Part shown: piece after piece, positions 27,901-37,004 of the stretch | Layout of the letters: every line of letters starts with the position of its first letter | Numbering within the stretch: position 1 is the stretch's first letter | DNA from: Pseudomonas mediterranea CFBP 5447 | GTDB lineage: Bacteria; Pseudomonadota; Gammaproteobacteria; Pseudomonadales; Pseudomonadaceae | Assembly (NCBI RefSeq): GCF_000774145.1 | Contig: NZ_KN322987.1 | Span: 1,598,670 to 1,662,669, forward strand | DNA: 64,000 nucleotides | Reading direction: 5' to 3' | Made by a program: the position numbers and the translations under genes | The notes under the pieces: generated by a model | Database searches by the model: none | Seen by the model: the letters and a program-made list of their open reading frames with translations, nothing else | What the model was told of the DNA's origin: nothing

Positions 27901-29004
27901 ATGCATTTCACCATTCAACGCGAAGCCCTGTTGAAACCCCTGCAACTGGTCGCAGGCGTCGTCGAACGCCGCCAGACCTTGCCGGTACTTTCCAACGTGC
28001 TGCTGGTTGTCGAAGGCCAGCAACTGTCGCTGACCGGTACCGACCTGGAAGTCGAGCTGGTCGGTCGTGTGCAGCTTGAAGAGCCGGCCGATCCGGGTTC
28101 CATCACGGTGCCGGCGCGCAAGCTGATGGACATCTGCAAGAGCCTGCCCAACGATGCGCTGATCGACATCAAGGTCGATGAGCAGAAGCTCGTGGTCAAG
28201 GCCGGGCGCAGCCGTTTCACCCTGTCGACCCTGCCTGCCAACGACTTCCCAACCGTGGAGGAAGGCCCGGGCTCGCTGACTTGCAGCCTCGAGCAAAGCA
28301 GGCTGCGTCGCTTGATCGAGCGCACCAGCTTCGCCATGGCCCAGCAGGACGTGCGTTACTACCTCAACGGCATGCTGCTGGAAGTGTCCGCCGGGGTTAT
28401 CCGCGCCGTTGCCACCGACGGTCACCGCCTGGCGATGTGCTCGATGCAAGCCGATATCGGCCAGCCGGATCGCCACCAAGTGATCGTGCCCCGCAAAGGT
28501 ATCCTGGAGCTGGCGCGCCTGCTGACCGAACCGGACGGCAACGTCAGCATCGTATTGGGCCAGCACCACATCCGCGCCACCACCGGCGAGTTCACCTTCA
28601 CTTCCAAGCTGGTCGACGGCAAATTCCCCGACTACGAGCGTGTGCTGCCCAAAGGTGGCGACAAGCTGGTACTGGGTGACCGCCAGGCGCTGCGCGAGGC
28701 CTTCAGCCGTACCGCGATCCTGTCCAACGAGAAGTACCGCGGCATCCGCCTGCAACTGGCCAGCGGCCAGTTGAAAATCCAGGCGAACAACCCGGAACAG
28801 GAAGAAGCGGAAGAAGAAGTGGGCGTTGACTACAACGGCGGCTCCCTGGAGATCGGCTTCAACGTCAGCTACCTGCTCGACGTGCTGGGCGTGATGACCA
28901 CTGAGCAGGTACGCCTGATCCTGTCGGACTCCAACAGCAGTGCGTTGGTGCAGGAATCCGATAACGACGACTCGGCCTACGTTGTCATGCCGATGCGTCT
29001 GTAA
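27901..29004 (+). CDS. dnaN: DNA polymerase III beta sliding clamp
   Basis: 367 residues, the standard length. Three repeated clamp domains are visible by length, and the C-terminus YVVMPMRL is the conserved clamp end that forms the client-binding pocket. It begins 39 bp after dnaA and precedes recF by 15 bp. Confidence 0.98.
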   Translation: MHFTIQREALLKPLQLVAGVVERRQTLPVLSNVLLVVEGQQLSLTGTDLEVELVGRVQLEEPADPGSITVPARKLMDICKSLPNDALIDIKVDEQKLVVKAGRSRFTLSTLPANDFPTVEEGPGSLTCSLEQSRLRRLIERTSFAMAQQDVRYYLNGMLLEVSAGVIRAVATDGHRLAMCSMQADIGQPDRHQVIVPRKGILELARLLTEPDGNVSIVLGQHHIRATTGEFTFTSKLVDGKFPDYERVLPKGGDKLVLGDRQALREAFSRTAILSNEKYRGIRLQLASGQLKIQANNPEQEEAEEEVGVDYNGGSLEIGFNVSYLLDVLGVMTTEQVRLILSDSNSSALVQESDNDDSAYVVMPMRL

Positions 29005-29019
29005 ATCAGCAGAAGCTAG

Positions 29020-30123
29020 ATGTCCTTAAGTCGCGTCTCGGTCACCGCGGTGCGTAATCTGCACCCGGTGACCTTCTCCCCTTCCCCCCGCATCAATATC
29101 CTTTACGGCGCCAACGGCAGCGGCAAAACCAGCGTTCTGGAAGCCGTACACTTGCTGGGGCTTGCCCGTTCGTTTCGCAGCACCCGCCTGTTACCGGTCA
29201 TCCAGTACGATCAACTGGCCTGTACGGTGTTCGGACAAGTGGAGTTGGCGGAAGGGGGTCATAGCGCGTTGGGCATATCACGGGACCGGCAAGGCGAGTT
29301 CCAGATTCGCATCGACGGCCAGAACGCCCGCAGTGCCGCACAACTGGCGGAGATCCTGCCGTTGCAGTTGATCAACCCGGACAGTTTCCGCCTGCTGGAA
29401 GGCGCACCGAAAATTCGCCGGCAGTTCCTGGACTGGGGTGTGTTTCACGTGGAGCCGCGTTTCATGGCGACCTGGCAGCGCTTGCAGAAGGCGCTGCGCC
29501 AGAGAAACTCTTGGCTGCGGCATGGTACACTTGACGCCGTTTCGCAAGCGGTTTGGGACAGGGAACTGTGCCAGGCCAGCGCTGAAATCGATGAATACCG
29601 CCGCGCTTACATCAAAGCCTTGAAACCGGTCTTCGAGCAGACCTTGAGCGAACTGGTTGAGCTCGAGGGCCTGACGCTCAGCTATTACCGAGGCTGGGAC
29701 AAGGATCGGGAATTGAGTGCCGTACTGGCTGGCTCGCTGCAACGGGACCAGCAGATGGGCCACACCCAGGCTGGACCTCAACGCGCTGACTTGCGCCTCA
29801 GATTGGGCGCCCATAACGCCGCGGACATTTTGTCCCGGGGTCAGCAGAAGTTGGTGGTGTGTGCTTTGCGTATCGCCCAGGGGCACCTGGTCAGCCAGGC
29901 CCGTCGCGGTCAGTGTATTTATCTGGTGGATGACCTGCCGTCCGAGCTGGACGAGGCCCACCGTCGAGCGCTTTGCCGTTTGCTGGAAGACTTACGCTGC
30001 CAGGTTTTCATCACCTGTGTAGATCACGAATTATTGAAGGAAGGCTGGCAGACGGAAACGCCAGTCGCTCTGTTCCACGTGGAACAGGGCCGTATCACCC
30101 AGACCCACGACCATCGGGAGTGA
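29020..30123 (+). CDS. recF: DNA replication and repair protein RecF
   Basis: 367 residues. An SMC-like ABC ATPase, it loads RecA at gapped DNA with RecO and RecR. Walker A GANGSGKTS lies at residues 30-38, the signature LSRGQQKLVV near 270, and Walker B YLVDDLPSELD near 303. A perfect 16-bp parS palindrome lies in its 3' end (30071-30086) and encodes LFHVEQ, a segment typical of pseudomonad RecF. A second parS-like site lies at 29441-29456. Confidence 0.97.
   Translation: MSLSRVSVTAVRNLHPVTFSPSPRINILYGANGSGKTSVLEAVHLLGLARSFRSTRLLPVIQYDQLACTVFGQVELAEGGHSALGISRDRQGEFQIRIDGQNARSAAQLAEILPLQLINPDSFRLLEGAPKIRRQFLDWGVFHVEPRFMATWQRLQKALRQRNSWLRHGTLDAVSQAVWDRELCQASAEIDEYRRAYIKALKPVFEQTLSELVELEGLTLSYYRGWDKDRELSAVLAGSLQRDQQMGHTQAGPQRADLRLRLGAHNAADILSRGQQKLVVCALRIAQGHLVSQARRGQCIYLVDDLPSELDEAHRRALCRLLEDLRCQVFITCVDHELLKEGWQTETPVALFHVEQGRITQTHDHRE
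29441..29456. promoter_or_regulatory. parS-like site with two mismatches
   Basis: TGTTTCACGTGGAGCC differs at two positions from the Pseudomonas parS TGTTCCACGTGGAACC. It lies in recF coding sequence. Binding is uncertain. Confidence 0.35.
30071..30086. promoter_or_regulatory. parS: parS centromere site
   Basis: TGTTCCACGTGGAACA is a perfect 16-bp palindrome matching the known parS consensus. It lies about 4 kb from oriC inside recF, and parAB are in this window. Origin-proximal parS sites are known in P. putida and P. aeruginosa. Confidence 0.9.
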
Positions 30124-30128
30124 AGGCA

Positions 30129-32546
30129 TTGAGCGAAGAAAATACGTACGACTCAACGAGCATTAAAGTGCTGAAAGGCCTGGATGCCGTACGCAAACGT
30201 CCCGGTATGTACATTGGTGACACCGACGATGGCAGCGGTCTGCACCACATGGTGTTCGAGGTGGTCGACAACTCCATCGACGAAGCCCTCGCCGGCTATT
30301 GCGACGACATCAGCATCACCATCCACCCGGATGAGTCCATCACCGTTCGTGACAACGGTCGAGGCATCCCGGTCGACGTGCACAAGGAAGAAGGCGTTTC
30401 CGCGGCCGAGGTCATCATGACCGTGCTGCACGCCGGCGGTAAGTTCGATGACAACTCCTACAAGGTTTCCGGCGGGCTGCACGGTGTAGGTGTCTCTGTG
30501 GTGAACGCGCTGTCCGAGGAACTGGTGCTCACCGTGCGCCGCAGCGGCAAGATCTGGGAACAGACCTACGTCCATGGTGTGCCACAGGCGCCGATGGCCA
30601 TCGTTGGCGACAGCGAAACCACCGGTACCCAGATTCACTTCAAGGCTTCCAGTGAAACCTTCAAGAACATCCACTTCAGCTGGGACATCCTGGCCAAGCG
30701 GATTCGTGAGCTGTCCTTCCTCAACTCCGGCGTCGGCATCGTCCTCAAGGACGAGCGCAGCGGCAAGGAAGAGCTGTTCAAGTACGAAGGTGGCTTGCGT
30801 GCATTCGTTGAATACCTGAACACCAACAAGACCGCGGTCAACCAGGTGTTCCACTTCAACATCCAGCGCGAAGATGGCATCGGCGTGGAAATCGCCCTGC
30901 AGTGGAACGACAGCTTCAACGAGAACCTGTTGTGCTTCACCAACAACATTCCGCAGCGCGATGGCGGCACCCATCTGGTGGGCTTCCGTTCGGCGTTGAC
31001 GCGCAACCTGAACAACTACATCGAGCAGGAAGGCCTGGCGAAGAAGCATAAAGTCGCCACCACCGGTGACGATGCCCGTGAAGGCCTGACGGCGATCATT
31101 TCGGTGAAAGTGCCGGATCCGAAGTTCAGTTCCCAGACCAAGGACAAGCTGGTGTCTTCCGAAGTGAAGACCGCGGTCGAGCAGGAAATGGGCAAGTACT
31201 TCTCCGACTTCCTGCTGGAGAACCCGAACGAAGCCAAGCTGGTGGTCGGCAAGATGATCGACGCCGCGCGTGCCCGTGAAGCGGCGCGCAAGGCCCGTGA
31301 GATGACCCGCCGCAAAGGCGCGCTGGACATCGCCGGCCTGCCGGGCAAGCTGGCTGACTGCCAGGAAAAGGACCCTGCCCTGTCCGAACTGTACCTCGTG
31401 GAAGGTGACTCTGCTGGCGGCTCCGCCAAGCAGGGACGCAACCGCCGGACCCAGGCCATCCTGCCCCTCAAGGGCAAGATCCTGAACGTCGAGAAGGCGC
31501 GCTTCGACAAGATGATCTCCTCGCAGGAAGTCGGCACGCTCATCACCGCGCTGGGCTGTGGCATCGGCCGCGAAGAGTACAACATCGACAAGCTGCGCTA
31601 TCACAACATCATCATCATGACCGACGCCGACGTCGACGGTTCGCACATCCGCACCCTGCTGCTGACGTTCTTCTTCCGTCAGTTGCCGGAGCTGATCGAG
31701 CGCGGCTACATCTACATCGCCCAGCCGCCGCTGTACAAGGTCAAGAAAGGCAAGCAGGAGCAATACATCAAGGACGACGACGCCATGGAAGAGTACATGA
31801 CGCAGTCGGCCCTGGAAGATGCGAGCCTGCACCTGAACGAAGACGCCCCGGGTATTTCCGGTGAGGCCCTCGAGCGCCTGGTCAACGACTTCCGCCTGGT
31901 GATGAAAACCCTCAAGCGCCTGTCGCGCCTGTACCCACAGGAACTGACCGAGCACTTCATCTACCTGCCGGCCGTCAGCATGGAGCAGTTGTCCGATCAT
32001 GCAGCGATGCAGGATTGGCTGGCTCAGTACGAAGTGCGCCTGCGCACCGTCGAGAAGTCCGGCCTGGTCTACAAAGCCAGCCTGCGTGAAGACCGCGAGC
32101 GTAATGTCTGGCTGCCGGAGGTCGAACTGATCTCCCACGGCCTGTCGAACTACGTCACCTTCAACCGCGACTTCTTCAGCAGCAATGACTACAAGACGGT
32201 CGTATCCCTCGGCGCGCAACTGAGCACGCTGCTGGACGAAGGCGCCTACATCCAGCGTGGCGAGCGCAAGAAAGCCGTGACCGAGTTCAAGGAAGCCCTT
32301 GAATGGCTGATGGCTGAAAGCACCAAGCGCCACACCATCCAGCGATACAAAGGGTTGGGCGAGATGAACCCGGATCAGCTGTGGGAAACCACCATGGACC
32401 CGGGCTCGCGCCGGATGCTGAAGGTGACCATCGAAGACGCCATTGGCGCTGACCAGATCTTCAACACCCTGATGGGTGATGCGGTCGAGCCTCGTCGTGA
32501 CTTCATCGAGAGCAACGCGCTGGCAGTGTCCAACCTGGATTTCTGA
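30129..32546 (+). CDS. gyrB: DNA gyrase subunit B
   Basis: 805 residues from a TTG at 30129 (MSEENTYDSTSIKVLKGLDAV), 5 bp after the recF stop, with GAAGG just upstream. A longer frame runs back into recF and is not used. The GHKL ATPase (EVVDNSIDEALAG, about residue 40) and transducer domains are followed by the TOPRIM domain (EGDSAGGSAKQGRNR, about 425-440). The C-terminal insert is that of gamma-proteobacterial GyrB. With GyrA it introduces negative supercoils. Confidence 0.98.
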   Translation: MSEENTYDSTSIKVLKGLDAVRKRPGMYIGDTDDGSGLHHMVFEVVDNSIDEALAGYCDDISITIHPDESITVRDNGRGIPVDVHKEEGVSAAEVIMTVLHAGGKFDDNSYKVSGGLHGVGVSVVNALSEELVLTVRRSGKIWEQTYVHGVPQAPMAIVGDSETTGTQIHFKASSETFKNIHFSWDILAKRIRELSFLNSGVGIVLKDERSGKEELFKYEGGLRAFVEYLNTNKTAVNQVFHFNIQREDGIGVEIALQWNDSFNENLLCFTNNIPQRDGGTHLVGFRSALTRNLNNYIEQEGLAKKHKVATTGDDAREGLTAIISVKVPDPKFSSQTKDKLVSSEVKTAVEQEMGKYFSDFLLENPNEAKLVVGKMIDAARAREAARKAREMTRRKGALDIAGLPGKLADCQEKDPALSELYLVEGDSAGGSAKQGRNRRTQAILPLKGKILNVEKARFDKMISSQEVGTLITALGCGIGREEYNIDKLRYHNIIIMTDADVDGSHIRTLLLTFFFRQLPELIERGYIYIAQPPLYKVKKGKQEQYIKDDDAMEEYMTQSALEDASLHLNEDAPGISGEALERLVNDFRLVMKTLKRLSRLYPQELTEHFIYLPAVSMEQLSDHAAMQDWLAQYEVRLRTVEKSGLVYKASLREDRERNVWLPEVELISHGLSNYVTFNRDFFSSNDYKTVVSLGAQLSTLLDEGAYIQRGERKKAVTEFKEALEWLMAESTKRHTIQRYKGLGEMNPDQLWETTMDPGSRRMLKVTIEDAIGADQIFNTLMGDAVEPRRDFIESNALAVSNLDF

Positions 32547-32567
32547 TCCCTCGCTCAGTGCAGCCAC

Positions 32568-32601
32568 AAAAAAGCCAACGCTCATGCGTTGGCTTTTTTT
32601 T
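32568..32601 (+). terminator. Terminator of the dnaA-gyrB operon
   Basis: The stem AAAAAAGCCAACGC / GCGTTGGC has a TCAT loop and eight Ts, 21 bp after the gyrB stop. Confidence 0.92.
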
Positions 32602-32738
32602 ACGCTTGAAAAAAATGTTCCCCTTCAGACTGCACAGTCGAAAATCGGGTAACGCAGTAACACTTAGGAACAAACCTTTCATTCTCAAGCACTTGGATAT
32701 CGCCCCTGGGCTCCGGTACCACGGGTCCTCAGGCTTTC

Positions 32739-32753
32739 TGGCGTAAAACTTGC
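32739..32753 (+). promoter_or_regulatory. Candidate sigma54 (-24/-12) promoter of gabP
   Basis: TGGCGTAAAACTTGC keeps the required GG-N10-GC spacing (consensus TGGCAC-N5-TTGC), 93 bp before the gabP ATG. Two GGTACGA heptamers spaced 10 bp apart (32802-32808, 32812-32818) lie in the leader. Amino-acid permease genes of Pseudomonas are often RpoN-dependent. No activator site is identified. Confidence 0.5.
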
Positions 32754-32845
32754 GTGTTAAATAAACAACACATCGTTTCTTTAAATTTACAAAGACACGG
32801 TGGTACGAGGCGGTACGAATAAATTCAAGACCAAAGGTAGTCTCA

Positions 32846-34240
32846 ATGAGTGGTACGCAAACTTCCAACAATCTGGAGCAAGGGCTCAAACCCCGTCATG
32901 TGACGATGCTCTCCATCGCCGGCGTAATTGGTGCCGGGCTTTTCGTAGGTTCCGGTCACGCTATCGCGGCAGCCGGTCCGGCGGTGCTGTTGGCCTACGC
33001 CGCCGCTGGGGCATTGGTGGTGTTGGTGATGCGGATGCTGGGCGAAATGGCGGTGGCTTCGCCGGACACCGGTTCGTTCTCGACTTACGCCGATCGTGCG
33101 ATTGGTCACTGGGCCGGTTTCACCATCGGTTGGCTCTATTGGTGGTTCTGGGTGCTGGTTATTCCCTTGGAGGCCAACGCCGCTGCGACCATCCTGCATG
33201 CCTGGTTTCCAAACGTGGCCATCTGGGTGTTCACTCTGGTCATCACGTTGCTGCTGACCATCACCAATCTATTCAGTGTGAAGAACTACGGGGAGTTCGA
33301 GTTCTGGTTCGCCCTGGTCAAGGTCATCGCAATCATTGGCTTCATCGCCCTTGGTACGTTGGCAATCTTCGGTCTTTTGCCCACCAGCCAGGTCAGCGGC
33401 GTTTCGCACCTGTTTGACACTCAAGGCTTCCTGCCAAACGGCATGGGCGCGGTGTTGGGCGCGATCCTGACCACCATGTTCTCGTTCATGGGCACCGAGA
33501 TCGTGACCATCGCGGCGGCCGAATCGAAGAACCCGGGGCAGCAGATTTCCAAGGCCACCAACTCGGTCATCTGGCGGATTGGCTTGTTCTACCTTGTGTC
33601 GATTTTCATGGTCGTCTCCCTGGTGCCATGGAATGACCCGCTGCTCGCCAGCGTGGGTTCCTACCAGACCGTGCTGGAGCGCATGGGCATTCCGAACGCC
33701 AAGCTGATCGTCGATATCGTGGTGCTGGTGGCGGTGACCAGTTGCCTGAACTCGGCGCTCTACACGGCGTCGCGCATGATGTTCTCGCTGGGTAAACGCG
33801 GCGACGCGCCAGCTGTCTCCCAACGCACCAACAAGAGCGGCACCCCTTACTGGGCGGTGGTGCTGTCGACTGCTGCTGCGTTCCTGGCAGTGTTCGCCAA
33901 CTACGTGGCCCCGGCTGCGGTGTTCGAATTCCTGTTGGCCAGCTCCGGCGCCATCGCATTGCTGGTGTATCTGGTGATCGCGTTCTCGCAACTGCGCATG
34001 CGCAAGCAACGTATGGCTCGCGGCGAGAAAATTGCCTTCAGCATGTGGTTGTTCCCGGGCCTCACCTATGCGGTGATCATCTTCATCGTCGCGGCCCTGA
34101 CCATCATGCTGTTCCAGGAAGCCCACCGTGTGGAGATTCTGGCGACTGGACTGTTGAGCCTGTTGGTGGTGGTATCCGGGCTCCTCGTGCAGCGTCGTCG
34201 GATTGCAAAAGCAGGAAGCCTGGTACAGGCGCACGGCTGA
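32846..34240 (+). CDS. gabP: GABA permease (APC-family amino acid/proton symporter)
   Basis: 464 residues with twelve predicted membrane helices. The N-terminus (LKPRHVTMLSIAGVIGAGLFVGSG) and internal blocks such as SPDTGSFSTYADRAIG and SVKNYGEFEFW closely follow E. coli GabP, so the substrate is probably 4-aminobutyrate. Related proline-specific or AnsP-type permeases remain possible. It stands alone, convergent with the response regulator gene downstream, and no gabDT genes are nearby. Confidence 0.82.
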   Translation: MSGTQTSNNLEQGLKPRHVTMLSIAGVIGAGLFVGSGHAIAAAGPAVLLAYAAAGALVVLVMRMLGEMAVASPDTGSFSTYADRAIGHWAGFTIGWLYWWFWVLVIPLEANAAATILHAWFPNVAIWVFTLVITLLLTITNLFSVKNYGEFEFWFALVKVIAIIGFIALGTLAIFGLLPTSQVSGVSHLFDTQGFLPNGMGAVLGAILTTMFSFMGTEIVTIAAAESKNPGQQISKATNSVIWRIGLFYLVSIFMVVSLVPWNDPLLASVGSYQTVLERMGIPNAKLIVDIVVLVAVTSCLNSALYTASRMMFSLGKRGDAPAVSQRTNKSGTPYWAVVLSTAAAFLAVFANYVAPAAVFEFLLASSGAIALLVYLVIAFSQLRMRKQRMARGEKIAFSMWLFPGLTYAVIIFIVAALTIMLFQEAHRVEILATGLLSLLVVVSGLLVQRRRIAKAGSLVQAHG

Positions 34241-34251
34241 CATTCACTGTG

Positions 34252-34360
34252 GATCGTTCCCACGCTCTGCGTGGGAATGCAGCCAGAGACGCTCTGCGTC
34301 TCAAAGAGCCGAACGCAGAGCGTCCGTTGAGACATTCCCACGCAGAGCGTGGGAACGATC
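34252..34360. repeat. Nested inverted repeat between convergent genes
   Basis: 28-bp perfectly complementary arms (34252-34279 and 34333-34360; GTTCCCACGCTCTGCGTGGG core) flank a second pair based on GACGCTCTGCGTC. It is a different repeat family from the GTGGGAGCGAGC REPs. It fills the gap between gabP and the regulator and could stop transcription from both sides. Confidence 0.8.
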
Positions 34361-34363
34361 AAC

Positions 34364-35098
34364 CTAACTTGCCACCGACGCTTCGCTTCCCGTCGCCACA
34401 CTCTCCAACCGATACCCATACCCATAAATCGTCAACAACTGCCAACCTCGATCCGCCGTCAGGCCAAGCTTGTTGCGCAGGCGATAGATATGGGTATCGA
34501 GCGGGCGGGACGAGGTCATTTCTTCGTGGCTCCAGAAGCGTTCGTAGAAGTACTCCCGGGACAATGGACGACCCAAGTTGGCGAACAGGCAACGGGCCAG
34601 GCGGTATTCCCGTTCGGTCAGGCTGATGGGGATGCCGGCGCGGGTGACGGTCAGCTCGGCGTCGTCGAACGCCAGGTCGTTGAACACCAGCGTTTCGCTG
34701 GCCGGAGCACGTTGCAGGTTATGGCGACGCAACACGGCAGTCACCCTGGCCTTGAGCTCGTTGGGCCTGAACGGTTTGCTCACGTAATCATCGGCGCCGG
34801 CGTTGAGGGCCTGGACGATGTCGTGTTCACCGTCGCGGCTGGTGAGCATGATGGCCGCAGGTGGCGCGTCCATGTGCTCGCGAGTCCAGCGCAGCAGCGA
34901 CAAGCCGCTGATATCGGGCAGTTGCCAATCGAGGATCAACAGGTCGAAAGTCTCCCGACGCAGTTGCCGCAACAGGTCCTCGCCGCGTTCGAAACTGTGC
35001 AGGGTCCAGGCCTGCTCGCCCCTGCCGGGGATCTGCTGCAGTGTCTGTTCCACCCGGCGCAACTCGGCCGGTTCGTCATCCAGTATGGCGACACGCAT
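34364..35098 (-). CDS. OmpR/PhoB-family response regulator
   Basis: 244 residues from the ATG at 35098 (MRVAILDDEPAEL). The receiver domain has the acidic pair Asp7/Asp8, the phospho-acceptor Asp57 (LILDWQLPD), Thr86 and Lys108 (SKPF). A C-terminal winged helix (about 150-235) has LTEREYRLARCLF and the DTHIYRLRNKLG motif. It is divergent from a histidine kinase gene 215 bp away, which is its obvious partner. The signal and target genes are unknown. The C-terminus ends against the inverted repeat. Confidence 0.9.
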   Translation of the reverse strand: MRVAILDDEPAELRRVEQTLQQIPGRGEQAWTLHSFERGEDLLRQLRRETFDLLILDWQLPDISGLSLLRWTREHMDAPPAAIMLTSRDGEHDIVQALNAGADDYVSKPFRPNELKARVTAVLRRHNLQRAPASETLVFNDLAFDDAELTVTRAGIPISLTEREYRLARCLFANLGRPLSREYFYERFWSHEEMTSSRPLDTHIYRLRNKLGLTADRGWQLLTIYGYGYRLESVATGSEASVAS

Positions 35099-35312
35099 GG
35101 GCGCGATTCCTTGATCTCGAAGGTAACGGACATCATCAGGGGGCCTACGCAAACTCTCAGCTCCGTTGCGGTTCCCCTGTCGCAGGCTGCGACAATACCG
35201 GCTCACGGCGGAGAGGGAAAGGCAGCAGCACGCCACCCATCGAGTCCGCTATAGTCTTGCGCTTCGCATCAACCATGAAGCCAATCCTCTCTCGTGTTCG
35301 GTCAGGGTATCT

Positions 35313-36851
35313 ATGAGTCATCCGCGTCGCAGTGAAAGCCGTGAACCCACCCAGGCCCAGCGGTTGTTTCGACAATTGGTGCGTGAGTGGTTGTGGATAA
35401 GTCTGCTGCTGTTACCGGTGACGGCGCTGCTGTCGTTCAGTGCCCAATCGGCCCGCCATGGTTCGAGCGCCGTATTATCGGTGTGCCTGGTGGCCTGTGT
35501 ATTGGGATTGTTGTTGCTGCGCCCTCACCTGGCCTTGTGGACGATGGTGGGTGGTATGGCTGCGGCGTTGTCGATCAGTGCTGTGCTGGCGTTGGAGGGC
35601 TGGTGGTGGTCGCCGATGGCGAGTGTGACAGGCATGCTGTTCGGCTACCTGATCTGGAACTGGCGACGCCTGAGCGTGGTGCTGGCCTATTTCGGCTGGG
35701 AATTGGCGCGCCTGGACGCCGAGCCGAAAGTGTTTCCGGAACGCCGCCGGACCCCCTACACCGGCAGTGACCGCCTGCAGGGCCAGATCATGGCCCTGGA
35801 ACAAGCCATGGGCAGGACACGCGATACCCGCCGCTTCATCGCTGATGGCCTGGAATATCTGCCCGTCGCGACCATGATCAGTGATCCGCAAGGTCGGATC
35901 TTGCTCGGTAACCGCAAGGCCCGGGATCTGTTCGGCCATGTCCTGGCTGGCGGCGATGTGTTGGAAGAACTTGTGCAACTAGGGTATCCGGTGCTGGAGC
36001 GTGAACCCCATCACCGGTTATCCACATTGCCGCTGGTGGAGTTTCGCGACACTCGCGAGCGCAGCCTGCGCCTGGAACGCGCCCCGCTCATGCCGGTGGA
36101 CGGCGATACGCCCATTGGCTGGTTGCTGAGCTTGATCGACCTGAGCGCCGAGCGCGAAGCCGAAGAGCAGCGCAGCGTGATGTTGCGTTTTCTCTCCCAT
36201 GACTTGCGTGCGCCCCACTCGGCGATCCTGGCGTTGCTCGACGTGCAGCGGCATCAGGTCGGGGGAAATGACTTGCTGTTCGATCAGATCGAGCGCCAGG
36301 TTCGCCGAGCCTTGGACTTGACGGAAGGCTTCGTGCAGTTGGCCAAGGCGGAATCCGAGGCGTACCAATTCCAGCCGACCCTGTTCGCCATGCTGATCCT
36401 GGATGTGCTGGACCAGGCGTTACCCATCGCCCAGGCCAAGCGCATCCAACTGAGCCATGGGGTAGATGATGAAGAAGCCATGGTGAGGGCAGACCAATCC
36501 CTGCTGACTCGTGCGCTGTTCAATCTGCTGGAAAATGCCATCAAGTACAGCTCACCTGACAGCCGCATTTCACTGACGGTTCGTTGCGCGGAGGGCTGGT
36601 TGGTCTGCGAGGTCGGCGATCAGGGTAAAGGCATTACTGCCGAGGAACTGCCCGCTCTGTTCAGCCAATACCGGCGGTTTTCGTCGGCCCACGGCGTTGA
36701 TGGGATTGGCTTGGGATTGTCGATGGTCAAAGCCGTGGTTGACCGCCATGGCGGGCACATTGAATGTCAAAGCGTGGTCGGTGAAGGCACGACGTTCAGT
36801 TTGCGCTTCCCCTTGCTGGGGGATGAGTCGAAAGATCGCAGCGTTCTATAA
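35313..36851 (+). CDS. Membrane sensor histidine kinase paired with the divergent regulator
   Basis: 512 residues from the ATG at 35313. A first membrane helix (about residues 24-44) is followed by three more helices (about 50-135). A PAS-like segment follows (about 180-280, EYLPVATMISDPQGRILLGN). The H box comes next with His296 (FLSHDLRAPHSA), then the N box (ENAIKYSS), the G1 region DQGKGI and the G2 region GIGLGLSMVKAVV. The segments flanking helix 1 resemble CHASE2 kinases, but no CHASE2 domain of about 300 residues is present between helices 1 and 2. Two perfect DnaA boxes lie in the gene (35392-35400, 36018-36026). Confidence 0.9.
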   Translation: MSHPRRSESREPTQAQRLFRQLVREWLWISLLLLPVTALLSFSAQSARHGSSAVLSVCLVACVLGLLLLRPHLALWTMVGGMAAALSISAVLALEGWWWSPMASVTGMLFGYLIWNWRRLSVVLAYFGWELARLDAEPKVFPERRRTPYTGSDRLQGQIMALEQAMGRTRDTRRFIADGLEYLPVATMISDPQGRILLGNRKARDLFGHVLAGGDVLEELVQLGYPVLEREPHHRLSTLPLVEFRDTRERSLRLERAPLMPVDGDTPIGWLLSLIDLSAEREAEEQRSVMLRFLSHDLRAPHSAILALLDVQRHQVGGNDLLFDQIERQVRRALDLTEGFVQLAKAESEAYQFQPTLFAMLILDVLDQALPIAQAKRIQLSHGVDDEEAMVRADQSLLTRALFNLLENAIKYSSPDSRISLTVRCAEGWLVCEVGDQGKGITAEELPALFSQYRRFSSAHGVDGIGLGLSMVKAVVDRHGGHIECQSVVGEGTTFSLRFPLLGDESKDRSVL

Positions 36852-36991
36852 AACCGCCGCAGGCAACAAACCGACCGAACGCTATAAAAACTTATGCACG
36901 TCCCGGCCGGTTTTATGTTCTTAAGAAATATGTATTAAAAACATCAGGTTACAAGATAAAAGCTGTGTTTTGAGAGAAAACGGTACACAGC

Positions 36992-37000
36992 TTATCCACA
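36992..37000. other. Perfect DnaA box in a convergent intergenic gap
   Basis: TTATCCACA lies between the kinase and the acyltransferase stops. The surrounding 153-bp gap is AT-rich and also holds TAAAACCG/CGGTTTTA arms far apart (about 36850 and 36908). No gene is seen. Confidence 0.6.
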
Positions 37001-37004
37001 GATA

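Noticed and set aside
30153..32585. An 810-codon open frame antisense to gyrB
   Set aside because: It mirrors gyrB in a GC-rich genome and has no recognisable protein features. Similar long shadows lie opposite glmS, glmU, atpD, atpA, mnmG, yidC, glyS and polA.
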